DNA from: Verrucomicrobiaceae bacterium
Lineage (GTDB): Bacteria > Verrucomicrobiota > Verrucomicrobiia > Verrucomicrobiales > Verrucomicrobiaceae
Length of the DNA: 60,444 nucleotides
Assembly: GCA_947507875.1 (NCBI GenBank)
Contig: CANNQP010000026.1
Location: 1 to 60,444, forward strand
Direction of reading: 5' to 3'
Position numbers and translations under genes: made by a program. The notes beneath the pieces are model-generated. The model had not been told where the DNA came from. It did no database searches and was given only the letters and a program-made list of their open reading frames with translations. Of the stretch, positions 25,709-35,076 are shown piece by piece. Position 1 is the first letter of the stretch. Each line of letters begins with the position of its first letter.

Positions 25709-28486
25709 TCAGACGCTGAACGCGTCTTCGACGAGCTTGTCTTGTTCGAGCACGTGGATGGCCTTGGAACCTGCTGCAGGGCTGCTGGAGCGTTCGCGAC
25801 CGGCGTAGCGCAGCTTGTGATTGCTTAGCTCTTCCAGACGCGGGCGGATGTAGTAGAAGGCACCCATGTTGCGGGGCTCTTCCTGGCACCAGATCCATTT
25901 CTTCTGGGCGCGTGGGTATTTGGCGACAATGCCTTTGAGCATCTCGTAGTTCAGCGGGTAGAGCTGCTCCACGCGGATGATGGCGGCGTTTTTGATCTTG
26001 TTCTTCTCACGGAAGTCCAGGAGGTCATAATACACCTTGCCGGAGCAGAAGATGAGACGTGTGACACGCTCAGGGCTGATGGTCAGCAGCTCATCATCCA
26101 GCACTTCTTTGAAGTGGGAGCCGGCAGCCATGTCGTCCAGCTTGGATACGCAACGTGGGTGACGAAGCAGGCTTTTCGGCGTCATGACGACGAGGGGCTT
26201 GCGTGTGTCGCGTTTTACCTGGCGGCGCAGGGCATGGAAGTACTGCGCGGGAGTGGTGAAATTGCAGACCTGCATGTTGCCGCCCGCGCAGAGCTGGAGG
26301 AAGCGCTCCAGACGTGCGCTGGAATGTTCGGGTCCCTGGCCTTCATAACCATGCGGCAGCAGAAGCGTGACGTGGCTGGGTCGCTGCCACTTGCTCTCGG
26401 CGGAGGCGATGAATTGGTCGATGATGACCTGGGCACCGTTGACGAAGTCACCAAACTGGGCTTCCCAGCAGATGAGCATGTTCGGGGTCAGGAGGGAGTA
26501 ACCGTAGTCAAAACCAAGCACAGCGGCTTCGGACAGCAGGGAGTTGTAAACGCAGAAGCGTCCTTGGCCTTCTTCCAGGTTGTTCAGGGGGATGTGGCGC
26601 TCGCGGGTTTCCGTGTCGTAGAAAACACAGTGACGGTGGCTGAAGGTGCCGCGGCGCACGTCTTGTCCGGACAGGCGCACGCCATGCTTTTCTGTCAGCA
26701 AGGAGCCGAAAGCGAGGGCCTCGGCCGTGGCCCAGTCCACGCCTTCACCTGATTCGATAGCTTTGGCTCGAGCGGCGAGGAAGCGCTTGGCAATCGTGGG
26801 GTGCAAGCGGAAGCCTTCGGGGGCTTCTAGGAGCTTTTTGCCGATACGCAGCAGCTGATCTTTTTCCACCCCGGTGGGAATGACGTTGTAGTCGTAGGCT
26901 GGTTGGGGCTCGACCGCGAATCCGTCAAAGGGGTTTCCGCCAGTGTTCTTTTCCTTGCTAGCGAGGTCGGTCACCCCCTGCTCTAGCTCGTCTTCCAGTT
27001 CCTTTTGCAGAGCATTCGCGCCTTGCTCGTCAAGCACACCCTTGTTCAGCAGCTCTTGGCGGAAGAGGCTAGCGGTGGAAGGATGTGCCCCGATGGTTCG
27101 CGCCATGTTCGGTTGAGTGAAGGCGGGCTCGTCGGTTTCATTGTGACCGTAACGGCGGTAACAAAGGATGTCGATGAAGACATCACGGCCGAATTTCTGA
27201 CGGAAGTCCAATGCGAGACGTGCTGCAGCTGCCACTTCCAGAGGGCAGTCGCCATTGACGTGAATCACGGGCGCATCGATCAATTTGCCGACGTCTGTGC
27301 AGTAAGTGGTGGATCGCGCATCCGCTGGCAGGGTGGTGAAGCCAATTTGGTTGTTCACCACGATGTGAATGGTGCCGCCTGTGCAGTAGCCGGGCAGTTG
27401 GGAAAGGTTCAGTACCTCAGCGACGATGCCTTGACCTGCCACAGCTGCATCGCCGTGGATCAGGATGGGCAGAACTTGCGTGCGCTGGGTCGTGTCACCG
27501 AGGAAGCGTTGCCGCGCGCGTGTCATGCCTTCCACCACGGGATCAACAGCTTCCAGGTGGCTTGGGTTGGGGGCAAGCATGATGGCGACCTTGTCACCGC
27601 TGCGGGTGTCACGCACGGTTTGGAAGCCGAGGTGGTATTTCACATCGCCATCGCCACCCACAGTGTCGGGCAAGTAGTTTTCGCTGAACTCGTAAAAGAG
27701 CATTTCCAGCGGCTTGTGTAGGAAGTTGGCAAGCACGCTCAAGCGTCCGCGGTGGGCCATGCCCATGACGATCTCTTTGCCTCCGTGGAGAGGTAGATTT
27801 TCCAGAATGGTCTCCAACGCGACCAACATGGATTCGCCCCCTTCGACGGAGAAGCGTTTTTGGCCGACAAAGCGACGATGCAGGAACCGCTCAAAGGTTT
27901 CGGCCTCTAGAAGCCAGCGCAGAGCATCGACTTGAGATTGTTTCGAGGGGGCAGGCTCAAAGGTGCGGTTTTCGATACGTTCGAGCAGCCAGGTGCGCAC
28001 TTCCGGGTTGTGGATGTGCATGAATTCGAAGCCGCTGCGGCCGCAATAAACACGGCGTAGCTCAGTGAGGAAGTCACGCAGCTTCATGGTTTGACCGCCA
28101 CGGAACATGTGGGTCTGCACATCGCGGTCCAGATCCGCTTCGGTAAAGCCAAGGGCTTCCAGGGTCAATTCAGGTGCGCTCGGACTTGTCTTGCTCAGGG
28201 GATCGAGGTGGGCCTCACGGTGACCCAGCGAGCGGAAGAGCAGCAGCGCATTCGTGACGCGCATGCGGAAGTTCAGGGCAGATTCCGAGAGCGTGGCTTC
28301 TCCAGCACTTGAGGCTGTGGCCGTGCCTTGAGTGGCCTTGCGTTTGGCGAGCTCGGCCATGCCGAGTTCGAATCCTTCAAAGAATGACGCCCAGTTGGCG
28401 TCCACCGAGGAGGGATCCTTGCTCCAGGCTTGGTATTGATTTTCGAGAAGATCTTGGTTCGCACGGAACGGCAGCGTGGCACTCAT
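25709..28486 (-). CDS. sucA: 2-oxoglutarate dehydrogenase E1 component
   Basis: 925 residues from the ATG at 28486 (MSATLPFRANQDLLENQYQ); the ORF runs upstream to 28687 but that part overlaps the divergent gene's leader and is not family-like. This thiamine-diphosphate enzyme decarboxylates 2-oxoglutarate and succinylates E2. Features: N-terminal E2-binding helix with NQYQAWSKDPSSVDANWASFF, KRFSVEGGESMLVALE, MGMAHRGRLSVLANFL, ThDP site IHGDAAVAGQGIVAEVLN and VNNQIGFTT, RYGHNETDEPAFTQP, and the C-terminal transketolase-type pyrimidine region (GYEGQGPEHSSARLERFLQL). Intact full-length E1o. First gene of sucAB; no lpd gene is nearby. Confidence 0.97.
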   Translation of the reverse strand: MSATLPFRANQDLLENQYQAWSKDPSSVDANWASFFEGFELGMAELAKRKATQGTATASSAGEATLSESALNFRMRVTNALLLFRSLGHREAHLDPLSKTSPSAPELTLEALGFTEADLDRDVQTHMFRGGQTMKLRDFLTELRRVYCGRSGFEFMHIHNPEVRTWLLERIENRTFEPAPSKQSQVDALRWLLEAETFERFLHRRFVGQKRFSVEGGESMLVALETILENLPLHGGKEIVMGMAHRGRLSVLANFLHKPLEMLFYEFSENYLPDTVGGDGDVKYHLGFQTVRDTRSGDKVAIMLAPNPSHLEAVDPVVEGMTRARQRFLGDTTQRTQVLPILIHGDAAVAGQGIVAEVLNLSQLPGYCTGGTIHIVVNNQIGFTTLPADARSTTYCTDVGKLIDAPVIHVNGDCPLEVAAAARLALDFRQKFGRDVFIDILCYRRYGHNETDEPAFTQPNMARTIGAHPSTASLFRQELLNKGVLDEQGANALQKELEDELEQGVTDLASKEKNTGGNPFDGFAVEPQPAYDYNVIPTGVEKDQLLRIGKKLLEAPEGFRLHPTIAKRFLAARAKAIESGEGVDWATAEALAFGSLLTEKHGVRLSGQDVRRGTFSHRHCVFYDTETRERHIPLNNLEEGQGRFCVYNSLLSEAAVLGFDYGYSLLTPNMLICWEAQFGDFVNGAQVIIDQFIASAESKWQRPSHVTLLLPHGYEGQGPEHSSARLERFLQLCAGGNMQVCNFTTPAQYFHALRRQVKRDTRKPLVVMTPKSLLRHPRCVSKLDDMAAGSHFKEVLDDELLTISPERVTRLIFCSGKVYYDLLDFREKNKIKNAAIIRVEQLYPLNYEMLKGIVAKYPRAQKKWIWCQEEPRNMGAFYYIRPRLEELSNHKLRYAGRERSSSPAAGSKAIHVLEQDKLVEDAFSV

Positions 28487-28534
28487 GGGGGCTTTGGGGG
28501 CTGCCAGATTGGTGGGAATCAACACAGTTGCAAC

Positions 28535-28566
28535 CAAGGAAAGAATGGATTTGCATCCTTTCCTTG
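28535..28566. repeat. Inverted repeat between sucA and the divergent secreted-protein gene
   Basis: Arms 28535-28547 and 28554-28566 (CAAGGAAAGAATG and CATCCTTTCCTTG) pair at 12 of 13 positions around a six-base centre GATTTG. It lies 48 bases upstream of the sucA ATG and 54 bases upstream of the 28621 ATG. It may be a regulator binding site shared by both divergent promoters or a stem in the sucA leader. No T run follows, so a terminator is unlikely. Confidence 0.6.
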
Positions 28567-28620
28567 CGAACTTGCCCGGATGAGCACCCGGCTCCAAGGA
28601 TGGTCCAACCGGTTTTTCCC

Positions 28621-29667
28621 ATGATTTTGCGCCCTGTTTTCCTGTTTTTTTGCCTGCTGACGAGTCTCGGCTACACCGCAGAGCCACCCGGCCAGTGGTA
28701 TGCGCCTGATCCGAATGGCAAACCCTGGCAGCATGAGGCCACGGGCCTGACCTTTCCTAGCACCCTGGGCACCCATCGGCTGGCGGGTGAGTTCCGTTTC
28801 AATGACGGTGTGGGGCGGTTCCTGCGCTATGAGAGCCTCGAAGAGCGCTCCCGCAGTGACATTTTTTTCTTCCCAGCTTCGGACAAAGAGATCACGGTTG
28901 ACGAGCGCCAACGCCTCATTTTGCAAGAGCTGGATCGGGTGGTGAAGGATGTGCAGGCCATGGTGCAGGCGGGTCGGTACAAGAACCTGAGGGTGAATCC
29001 AGTCGGCACAGGAGGGGTGGAGTTGTGGCAAATGGATGCGCTGCCCATGGCGGCTCAGCTTTGTGAAATGACACGTGTGGCTCAGACGCCGAATGGCACG
29101 GAAGAGGCGCTGGTGAAGCAGTGGACAGGTATTCTTTATCTGAAAGGCTACCTCATCACGATCCGCCAGATGCGCTCGGTCACGCCTGAAGACGATGGCG
29201 CGGTAGCAATGCAGGCCTTCACCTCGCAGGTGCTGAAGGTCATCAAGGACCCGCCGCTGCGTCAGGGCGTGTCTGCGCTCATCGAGCTCTATTTGCAGGC
29301 TCCGTTTTCGGAAGACAGTGTGCAGGCCACGGCGGCCGTGCTGGCCTACCTGAAGGGTGCCTCGGATTTGCCCATCAGTATCCCGGAATACCCAGTGCAA
29401 GACTGGCTGGAGCTGTGCAAAAAGCAGGCTCCCGGCACGGAAGAGCACCTGCTGCGCGCCTTCATGCTCGGCTCGGCGAAGCGTGCCTTCGCGGGTGGAA
29501 ATGCACGCGACTGCCTGAATGCGGGCGCGGCTCAGTTTGCCAAAATCTATCGCGAACTGCTGGCGAAGCATCCCTCGCTCAGCGTGCCTAGCATTGATGC
29601 TTTCCTGTCAGCGGCGATGGAAGGCAAGGGGGCCGACTGGTTGCTGTCCTATTCAGGGGGGCGCTGA
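28621..29667 (+). CDS. Secreted protein of unknown function
   Basis: 348 residues from the ATG at 28621, which gives a clean signal peptide MILRPVFLFFCLLTSLGYTA; the longer open frame from 28309 runs through sucA sequence and is an artefact. The mature part begins EPPGQWYAPDPNGKPW and shows an alpha/beta region with FFFPASDKEITVDERQ, then a helical C-terminal half. I recognise no family. Tryptophan- and charge-rich segments suggest a soluble periplasmic protein. It is divergent from sucAB across a 134-bp intergenic region holding a conspicuous inverted repeat, and converges with the FtsX-type permease gene (six-base gap). Confidence 0.85.
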   Translation: MILRPVFLFFCLLTSLGYTAEPPGQWYAPDPNGKPWQHEATGLTFPSTLGTHRLAGEFRFNDGVGRFLRYESLEERSRSDIFFFPASDKEITVDERQRLILQELDRVVKDVQAMVQAGRYKNLRVNPVGTGGVELWQMDALPMAAQLCEMTRVAQTPNGTEEALVKQWTGILYLKGYLITIRQMRSVTPEDDGAVAMQAFTSQVLKVIKDPPLRQGVSALIELYLQAPFSEDSVQATAAVLAYLKGASDLPISIPEYPVQDWLELCKKQAPGTEEHLLRAFMLGSAKRAFAGGNARDCLNAGAAQFAKIYRELLAKHPSLSVPSIDAFLSAAMEGKGADWLLSYSGGR

Positions 29668-29673
29668 GTCGGC

Positions 29674-32600
29674 TCATTCCCGCCGCACGGCGTCCAGCAG
29701 GCGCCCGCGAAGAGCGGCGGCGACGGCTGTCCCGCAGGTGATCAGACCGAAAGCCAAGATGCCCAGCAGCAGGCTGGCCAGGAAAGCCACGGGCAAATCA
29801 CCGCCGCCCTGCATCAGCCCTGGCCAGACGGCGATCAGGGCGCTGATCACGCCGAGTACAAGCCCGACGATGAGCAGCGCGACGTGTTCGCCCAAGACCA
29901 GCCGTCGCAGCGCTGCTGGCAGGAAGCCCAGGGCCTGCATCAGCCCTAACTCCCCGCGCCGCTCCAGCACATGGCGTGCGACCAGCACGCCCAAGCCAGC
30001 GGTCCCCAGCAGCACGCCCAGGCCACCCAGGATGGTGAAGATGCCGATGTAGGTGTTTTGCACGGCCAGGAAGGTCTCCAGTCGTGCTTGGGCAGACTCC
30101 AGGGCGAGCCCGCGCGGTTGCAGCTGGCGGGTCAGGTGGGCGCTGACCTCGGCCACCTTGTCGGCAGGGCAGTCGATGAGGAAAAAGCGGTAGCCAGCCG
30201 CATCGGGGTAGGCTTGCAAAAAGGCCGCCTCGCTCGTGATCATCTTCCCCTGGAGCACGGAGCCACCGAGCAGGCCGGTGATCTGGATGCCATACGTCTT
30301 GCCGGAGGCGTCTTGGTAGTCCACAGCATCTCCAACGCCTTTTCCCAGCCCCCACATCGCCGTGGCCTGGTCCGCGATGGCCACATTCGCCACTTCCGGT
30401 TTGTCGAGCGGACGCAGCACCTTGGTCACACCATCAGGTTTAGCCTCTTTGTCAAAGATGCCCACCAGGGCAGACAGCCGCTCCCAGCTCAGGCCACTGG
30501 CGAAGCGGAAGCGGCCCACCAGCCGCTCCGGGTTCACGCCGACGAGCACCGGCTTCTGCGCACGGTTCAGGTTCAGGCAGCTGGCGTCATCGCCTTCGCG
30601 CACGCGAAAGGGCACGATGGTCACACCCTTCATCAGCGCCTCATCCAGGCTAAAAGCCTCCTGGCCCGCCGGGCTATTCAGGTCCTCGTAGATGGGCAGG
30701 GAAGATTCGCCGATGAGAGCAAAGCCGCCGGTGCCGGAGTCAGGCTTCGTCGCGTCACCGGCGCTCATGCGAAAGGCATTCACCGCCGTGACCAGGAAGA
30801 TGCCACCCGCCATCATGCCGATGACCGCCAGGCTGCGGGAGGGGCGGCGCGAGATGTTCCTCATGCCGATCTGCGTCAGCGTCTGCGCCAGTGTGCCGCG
30901 ATCCCGCCGCATCCAGGCCCCGGCGAGCAAGAGACCCGCGATCATCAGCAGCAATCCACTGCCGAAAAACAGGCCCGCGACCGCTTCGGGGGCTTGGGCG
31001 GATTTCGCGCCCAAGACGAGGCCCAGCGAGAGCGCCATCAGCAGCCAGGGCAAAGCGCGGCGCAGGGCTGTGGCCCGGCCCGTGGGCCTCGCAGCCGCAG
31101 GATCACCACTCCAGAGTTCACGCGGAGTTTTGGCAAACATGCGTCGGCTGGCCCAACCCAGGGTGCCGAGCACGACGAGGAGTGAGCCCACCGCCGCGCC
31201 GATCTGCGTGGCGGGACTGGCCGCATAGATCAGCGGCAGCCCCTGCGCCGCGCCTGACCAGGCTCCACGCAGACCGGCCAGAGCTGCCTGGGTATAACCC
31301 ACACCACCTGCCAGTCCTGCCACGGTGCCTAGGATGGCGATCACTCCAGCCTCGCCCAGCAAAGCCCGGCGCACCTGGCGCTGGGTCCAGCCAATGGCCA
31401 GCAGCAGGCCGACTTGTGAGGCACGGCGCTCCAGCGTGAACAGAAACAGCAGCGCCGCAAAAACGAGCGCCGCAGCGATGAGGAACAGGCTCAGCCCGAT
31501 GAACAACCCGCCAAAGTCCACGCTGCCTTTGGCCGCTGCGTCGGCGTCTTTTTTGAAGGCTCGTGGCACCAGCCCGATGTCGGCCAGCCGCAAGATCGAG
31601 AGCAATTCTTGGCGCAGTGCGGCTTCATCCTGGCCAGTGTCGGCAAAGCGGATGGCGGTCAGGTTGCCAAAGCGATTGCCCCACAGCTTTTGCCCTTCCG
31701 CGAGGCTGATGAAGCCCTTTGGCGTGCCCTTGTAGTCATCCCAATACTTTTCGTCCTTGTCGCGGATGGCCTTCATGTCCATCGGGATGCCAGGCTCCCA
31801 GTCGCGGCAGTTGTCCACGTCCGACACGCCGGGAAATTCGGGCGTCCAGGCGCGTGTCACCTCGGGGTCTGTCATGGGTAGGATGCGGCTCACCTTGAAC
31901 TTCGCGCTCTGCTGCTTCAGCTCGCGACCGAGCCCGACGACGAAGTAAAACACCTCCATTTCATCGGCCACGTTCAGCTTTTGATCCTCGGCTAGCCATT
32001 GGCTGATGGCGATGCCTGGCGCAGTCCCCGCGATGCGATCCACCGCCGTGATCATGGAGTAGGGCGTGCCGCCTTGGGCCGACTTCAGGCCATTGACCAG
32101 ATAGGTCAGCACTCCGTAGCTGCCCGGTCTTCCCAGCAGCGGGTTGGCGAGGCTTGCATCCAAAAAGACACGCCGCGTGCTCACCTCCCACTCCTTTTGG
32201 CTCCCCGAGACTCGTGTCAGCTTCAGCCCCAGGTCTTCGAGCGACTTTTGCTTCTCCCAGACGTCTGTCGGCATCTCGGCAGCACTGCTCAGGGCGGCGT
32301 TCACTTGCCCGTCCATTTCCAGCTGCCCTTGCAGGTCCTCCAGGCCCACGAAGACCGTCTCCGGCGTGATTTGGGAGGCGATGAGCTGGAAGCCGCCGAA
32401 GTCTTCTGCCGTGACAATGCCGCCTACCTTGCGGCGCAGGGACACGTCTTGGTTGGTCGAGCCAGAAAGCGGCGCATCGCGGGAAATGGCGCTCGGGCGT
32501 TCCAGGCGCACGATGACCGTATCGCCCACCCGCAGGTTCAGGCGGCGGGCCAGGGGTTCATTCACCAGGACATCGCTGCGGGCGATGGATTGGGCCGCGC

Positions 32601-32946
32601 CACGGGCGCTCATTTTCCAAAAACCTGCCTCCACGCCCAGGACCTGCGTGCCATTGACGCGTGTTTTCCCATCCGCCGTGGCCGCCGAACCTAGGGCAAT
32701 GATCAGCGGCTCACTGCCTGCCTTTTTCACCAGATCTGTGGTGAACCAGCGGTCGCCGCCCAGCAGGCCGGACTGGACCTTTCCTAGACGCAGCTCCGCC
32801 ACGCGGCGCAGGCTAGCGCGCACCGAGTCCCCCACGAGCAGGGAGCCACTGAGGACGGCGGAGGCCAAGAAGGCACCGAGCAGCAGGCCCAGGTGGCCGC
32901 GCCAGTAGTGGCGGGCCGAGCTCAGGATGAAGCGAGACAGAGTCAT
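29674..32946 (-). CDS. Large ABC-type permease with two FtsX domains (MacB/LolE/YbbP-like)
   Basis: 1,090 residues. An N-terminal helix (LLLGAFLASAVLSGSLLVGD) is followed by a long extracytoplasmic MacB-PCD-like domain (about 40-440), then a first FtsX helix group (about 470-610, GGLFIGLSLFLIAAALVFAALLF and ILGTVAGLAGGVGYTQAAL), two middle helices, a second extracytoplasmic domain and a second FtsX group near the C-terminus (IGIFTILGGLGVLLGTAGLG to the end). Such permeases work with a LolD/MacB-type ATPase to extract or move substances across the inner membrane, but no ATPase gene lies next to it here. It is the last gene in a run after the MidA-like gene and folP. Confidence 0.9.
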   Translation of the reverse strand: MTLSRFILSSARHYWRGHLGLLLGAFLASAVLSGSLLVGDSVRASLRRVAELRLGKVQSGLLGGDRWFTTDLVKKAGSEPLIIALGSAATADGKTRVNGTQVLGVEAGFWKMSARGAAQSIARSDVLVNEPLARRLNLRVGDTVIVRLERPSAISRDAPLSGSTNQDVSLRRKVGGIVTAEDFGGFQLIASQITPETVFVGLEDLQGQLEMDGQVNAALSSAAEMPTDVWEKQKSLEDLGLKLTRVSGSQKEWEVSTRRVFLDASLANPLLGRPGSYGVLTYLVNGLKSAQGGTPYSMITAVDRIAGTAPGIAISQWLAEDQKLNVADEMEVFYFVVGLGRELKQQSAKFKVSRILPMTDPEVTRAWTPEFPGVSDVDNCRDWEPGIPMDMKAIRDKDEKYWDDYKGTPKGFISLAEGQKLWGNRFGNLTAIRFADTGQDEAALRQELLSILRLADIGLVPRAFKKDADAAAKGSVDFGGLFIGLSLFLIAAALVFAALLFLFTLERRASQVGLLLAIGWTQRQVRRALLGEAGVIAILGTVAGLAGGVGYTQAALAGLRGAWSGAAQGLPLIYAASPATQIGAAVGSLLVVLGTLGWASRRMFAKTPRELWSGDPAAARPTGRATALRRALPWLLMALSLGLVLGAKSAQAPEAVAGLFFGSGLLLMIAGLLLAGAWMRRDRGTLAQTLTQIGMRNISRRPSRSLAVIGMMAGGIFLVTAVNAFRMSAGDATKPDSGTGGFALIGESSLPIYEDLNSPAGQEAFSLDEALMKGVTIVPFRVREGDDASCLNLNRAQKPVLVGVNPERLVGRFRFASGLSWERLSALVGIFDKEAKPDGVTKVLRPLDKPEVANVAIADQATAMWGLGKGVGDAVDYQDASGKTYGIQITGLLGGSVLQGKMITSEAAFLQAYPDAAGYRFFLIDCPADKVAEVSAHLTRQLQPRGLALESAQARLETFLAVQNTYIGIFTILGGLGVLLGTAGLGVLVARHVLERRGELGLMQALGFLPAALRRLVLGEHVALLIVGLVLGVISALIAVWPGLMQGGGDLPVAFLASLLLGILAFGLITCGTAVAAALRGRLLDAVRRE

Positions 32947-32974
32947 GGGAAAAGAGATACGTCAGCGGAAGGGC

Positions 32975-33820
32975 TCAGCCATCGCCCAGGATGGCCTCGG
33001 TCATGCGCAGGGCGTGGACATTCGGCAGCACTTCGTGCACGCGAAAGAGACGTGCGCCCAGCTCTCGCAGGAAAGAGGTGAGCGCCACCGTGGGCCAGTC
33101 CCGCGCGGCAGGATCGGGATCGCCGAGCAGCTGGCCGATCATGCTTTTTCGCGACACACCCACCAGCAGCGGGCGGCCCAGCGTGCTCATGGCAGGCAGG
33201 GCGTGCAGCAGGCGCAGGTTATGCTCCAGCGTCTTGCCAAAGCCAAAACCGGGGTCCAGCACGATGCGCTCGGGGGCGATGCCCTGCTCTTCGAGCGTGC
33301 GCAGGCGCTCCTGAAAAAAGGCCGTCACCTCCGCGACGACATCCTGATACTGCGGCTGCTGCTGCATGGTGCGCGGGGTGCCGGTCATGTGCATGACCAC
33401 CACGCCTGCCTGAGACGCTGCTGCCACGGCGGGCATGTCGGGATCGCCGCGCAGGCCGGTGACGTCATTGATGATGTCTGCCCCAGCCTCCAGCGCGGCG
33501 CGGGCCACGGTGGCCTTCATGGTGTCGATGGAAATCAGCGCCTGGGTCTGTGGGCGCAGGGCGCGGATGACGGGCAGCACGCGCTTCAGTTCCTCGGCCT
33601 CCTCCACCGGCGCTGCACCTGGGCGGGTCGATTCGCCGCCGATGTCCAGGATCTCAGCCCCCTCGGCGGCCAGTTGCAGCGCATGTTCCACCGCCCGGCC
33701 ATGGTCCAGGTAGCGGCCCCCATCCGAAAAAGAATCCGGCGTCACATTCACGATGCCCATCACTTTGCCCCGGTGGTTGAGGTCGTGCGCGTTACCGTGA
33801 ATGTGCCAGGGAAGAATCAT
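32975..33820 (-). CDS. folP: Dihydropteroate synthase
   Basis: 281 residues. It joins 4-aminobenzoate to dihydropterin pyrophosphate in folate synthesis and is the sulfonamide target. Landmarks: VMGIVNVTPDSFSDGGRY (pyrophosphate loop), ILDIGGESTRPGA, ISIDTMKATVARAALEAGADIINDVTG, VVMHMTGTP, IVLDPGFGFGKTLEHNLRLL and LVGVSRKSMIG. All substrate-contact motifs are present. Located 58 bp after the MidA-like gene and 28 bp before the FtsX permease on the same strand, so one transcript is likely. Confidence 0.96.
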   Translation of the reverse strand: MILPWHIHGNAHDLNHRGKVMGIVNVTPDSFSDGGRYLDHGRAVEHALQLAAEGAEILDIGGESTRPGAAPVEEAEELKRVLPVIRALRPQTQALISIDTMKATVARAALEAGADIINDVTGLRGDPDMPAVAAASQAGVVVMHMTGTPRTMQQQPQYQDVVAEVTAFFQERLRTLEEQGIAPERIVLDPGFGFGKTLEHNLRLLHALPAMSTLGRPLLVGVSRKSMIGQLLGDPDPAARDWPTVALTSFLRELGARLFRVHEVLPNVHALRMTEAILGDG

Positions 33821-33878
33821 AGGTCACTCCAGCCCTGGCGGTCGTGTTTGTAAAGCAGCAGCCATAGCGGAACTGTGC

Positions 33879-34946
33879 TTACTTTTCCAGCACCAGCACG
33901 CGGAAGCTCCGGCCCATGATGCCGGGGTGCGTCAGCGACTGGAATTGGCGCAGCAGCGCACGCGTGGTGGCATCGGGTGGCTGCCCCTCTAGGCTGGCGA
34001 GCCAGGGCATGGCCAGTTTTCCCAGCCAGCGACCTTGGTGCTCGTAGCTTAGCACCGGCATCGCCAGCTGTTTTGCGGCGTCGATGAGGCGACTGAAGGG
34101 CACGTGGGTCGTCAGATCGCATTCCCCCAGTTGCTCCAGCACACGGTCGTCCATCTGATGCTGAAGGTAGCGCCGCAGTGTGCCCTGAGCGCGCTCTGGG
34201 GTGAAGAGTTCCTCGGCGTCCAGGCCGTAGTCGGCAATGCAGACCGCTCCGTGAAAAGGCGCAGCGGCAAGCTCACGCAGCCAAGCCAGCGCTGCCAGGG
34301 GCACCTCCACGACGTGACCTGGCTGAAGGTGCGTGGGCAGGCTGGCGATTTCCTCAGCAAGACGTCTCTCTGGCTTTTCTGGGGAAAAGAAGAGGCCCTC
34401 ATGGGCATCAGCCCGCACACGCAATTCCTGCCAAGTTTCACCACTCCAGCGCAGCAGATGCACCGGCATCGCATCCAGCAGCTCGTTGCAGACGAACAGT
34501 GCCGGAAGACCGCCAGGAGCCGCGTCGAGATTTACCTCAGCCAGGGAGTTTACCCAGCGCACCCGATCACCCTGGGCTGCCAGTTTTTCCCGCTGCACCG
34601 TGCGGTAGCGCGGATTCGGCTCGACGATGAGGTAAGGAAAGTCGCAGGCAGCGAGCACGTCTGCCGCCAGTTGGCCATCGTGCGCGGCCTGCTCGATGAT
34701 CGTGAATGCTGCCGGTCGCCCCAGTTGCTCCCAGGTCTGCCGAGCTAATTCCGCCAGCAGCTGCCCATAGAGCGGGCCGACGCTCACCGCTGTGTAAAAA
34801 TCCCCACCCCGGCCGATTCGGCGTGGCCCTGGGCCATAATAACCGTATTCCGGATGGTAAAGCGCCAGCGCCATCACCTCGGCCCACGCCAGGCCCTCTG
34901 GGGATTCGCGAAGCCTGGAAAGCAGAAGATCATGAAGGGAAAGCAT
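33879..34946 (-). CDS. MidA/NDUFAF7-family SAM-dependent methyltransferase (DUF185)
   Basis: 355 residues. The N-terminal MALALYHPEYGYYGPGPRRIGR and GGDFYTAVSVGPLYGQLLA match the start of the MidA family, whose mitochondrial member NDUFAF7 dimethylates an arginine of complex I. The next strand and loop, IIEQAAHDGQLAADVL (84-98), occupies the SAM-binding motif I but lacks the usual GxGxG glycines. FVCNELLDAMPVHLL is the family's post-motif region. The target protein here is unknown. First gene of a probable operon with folP, and divergent from the MFS gene. Confidence 0.88.
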   Translation of the reverse strand: MLSLHDLLLSRLRESPEGLAWAEVMALALYHPEYGYYGPGPRRIGRGGDFYTAVSVGPLYGQLLAELARQTWEQLGRPAAFTIIEQAAHDGQLAADVLAACDFPYLIVEPNPRYRTVQREKLAAQGDRVRWVNSLAEVNLDAAPGGLPALFVCNELLDAMPVHLLRWSGETWQELRVRADAHEGLFFSPEKPERRLAEEIASLPTHLQPGHVVEVPLAALAWLRELAAAPFHGAVCIADYGLDAEELFTPERAQGTLRRYLQHQMDDRVLEQLGECDLTTHVPFSRLIDAAKQLAMPVLSYEHQGRWLGKLAMPWLASLEGQPPDATTRALLRQFQSLTHPGIMGRSFRVLVLEK

Positions 34947-35076
34947 GAGGCAGGGAGGAGGGAACGATGTTCAGTAAAAAAGGGCTGAGATTGACGGGAT
35001 GGACGGATGGGGAAAGGAAAGTTTTGCCTTTGGGGGCGTGCTTCCGCTAGAAACTGCTTAACTGCTTTTCTCAACC

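Noticed and set aside
28309..28620. N-terminal extension of the secreted unknown
   Set aside because: It lies inside the 5' part of sucA and its leader on the other strand; the ATG at 28621 begins a proper signal peptide.
29971..31185. 404-residue plus-strand frame opposite the FtsX permease
   Set aside because: Gln/His/Arg-rich shadow of a hydrophobic coding sequence; no start signal or motif.
32927..33853. 308-residue plus-strand frame over folP
   Set aside because: folP on the minus strand is complete with all motifs; the opposite frame is compositionally a shadow.
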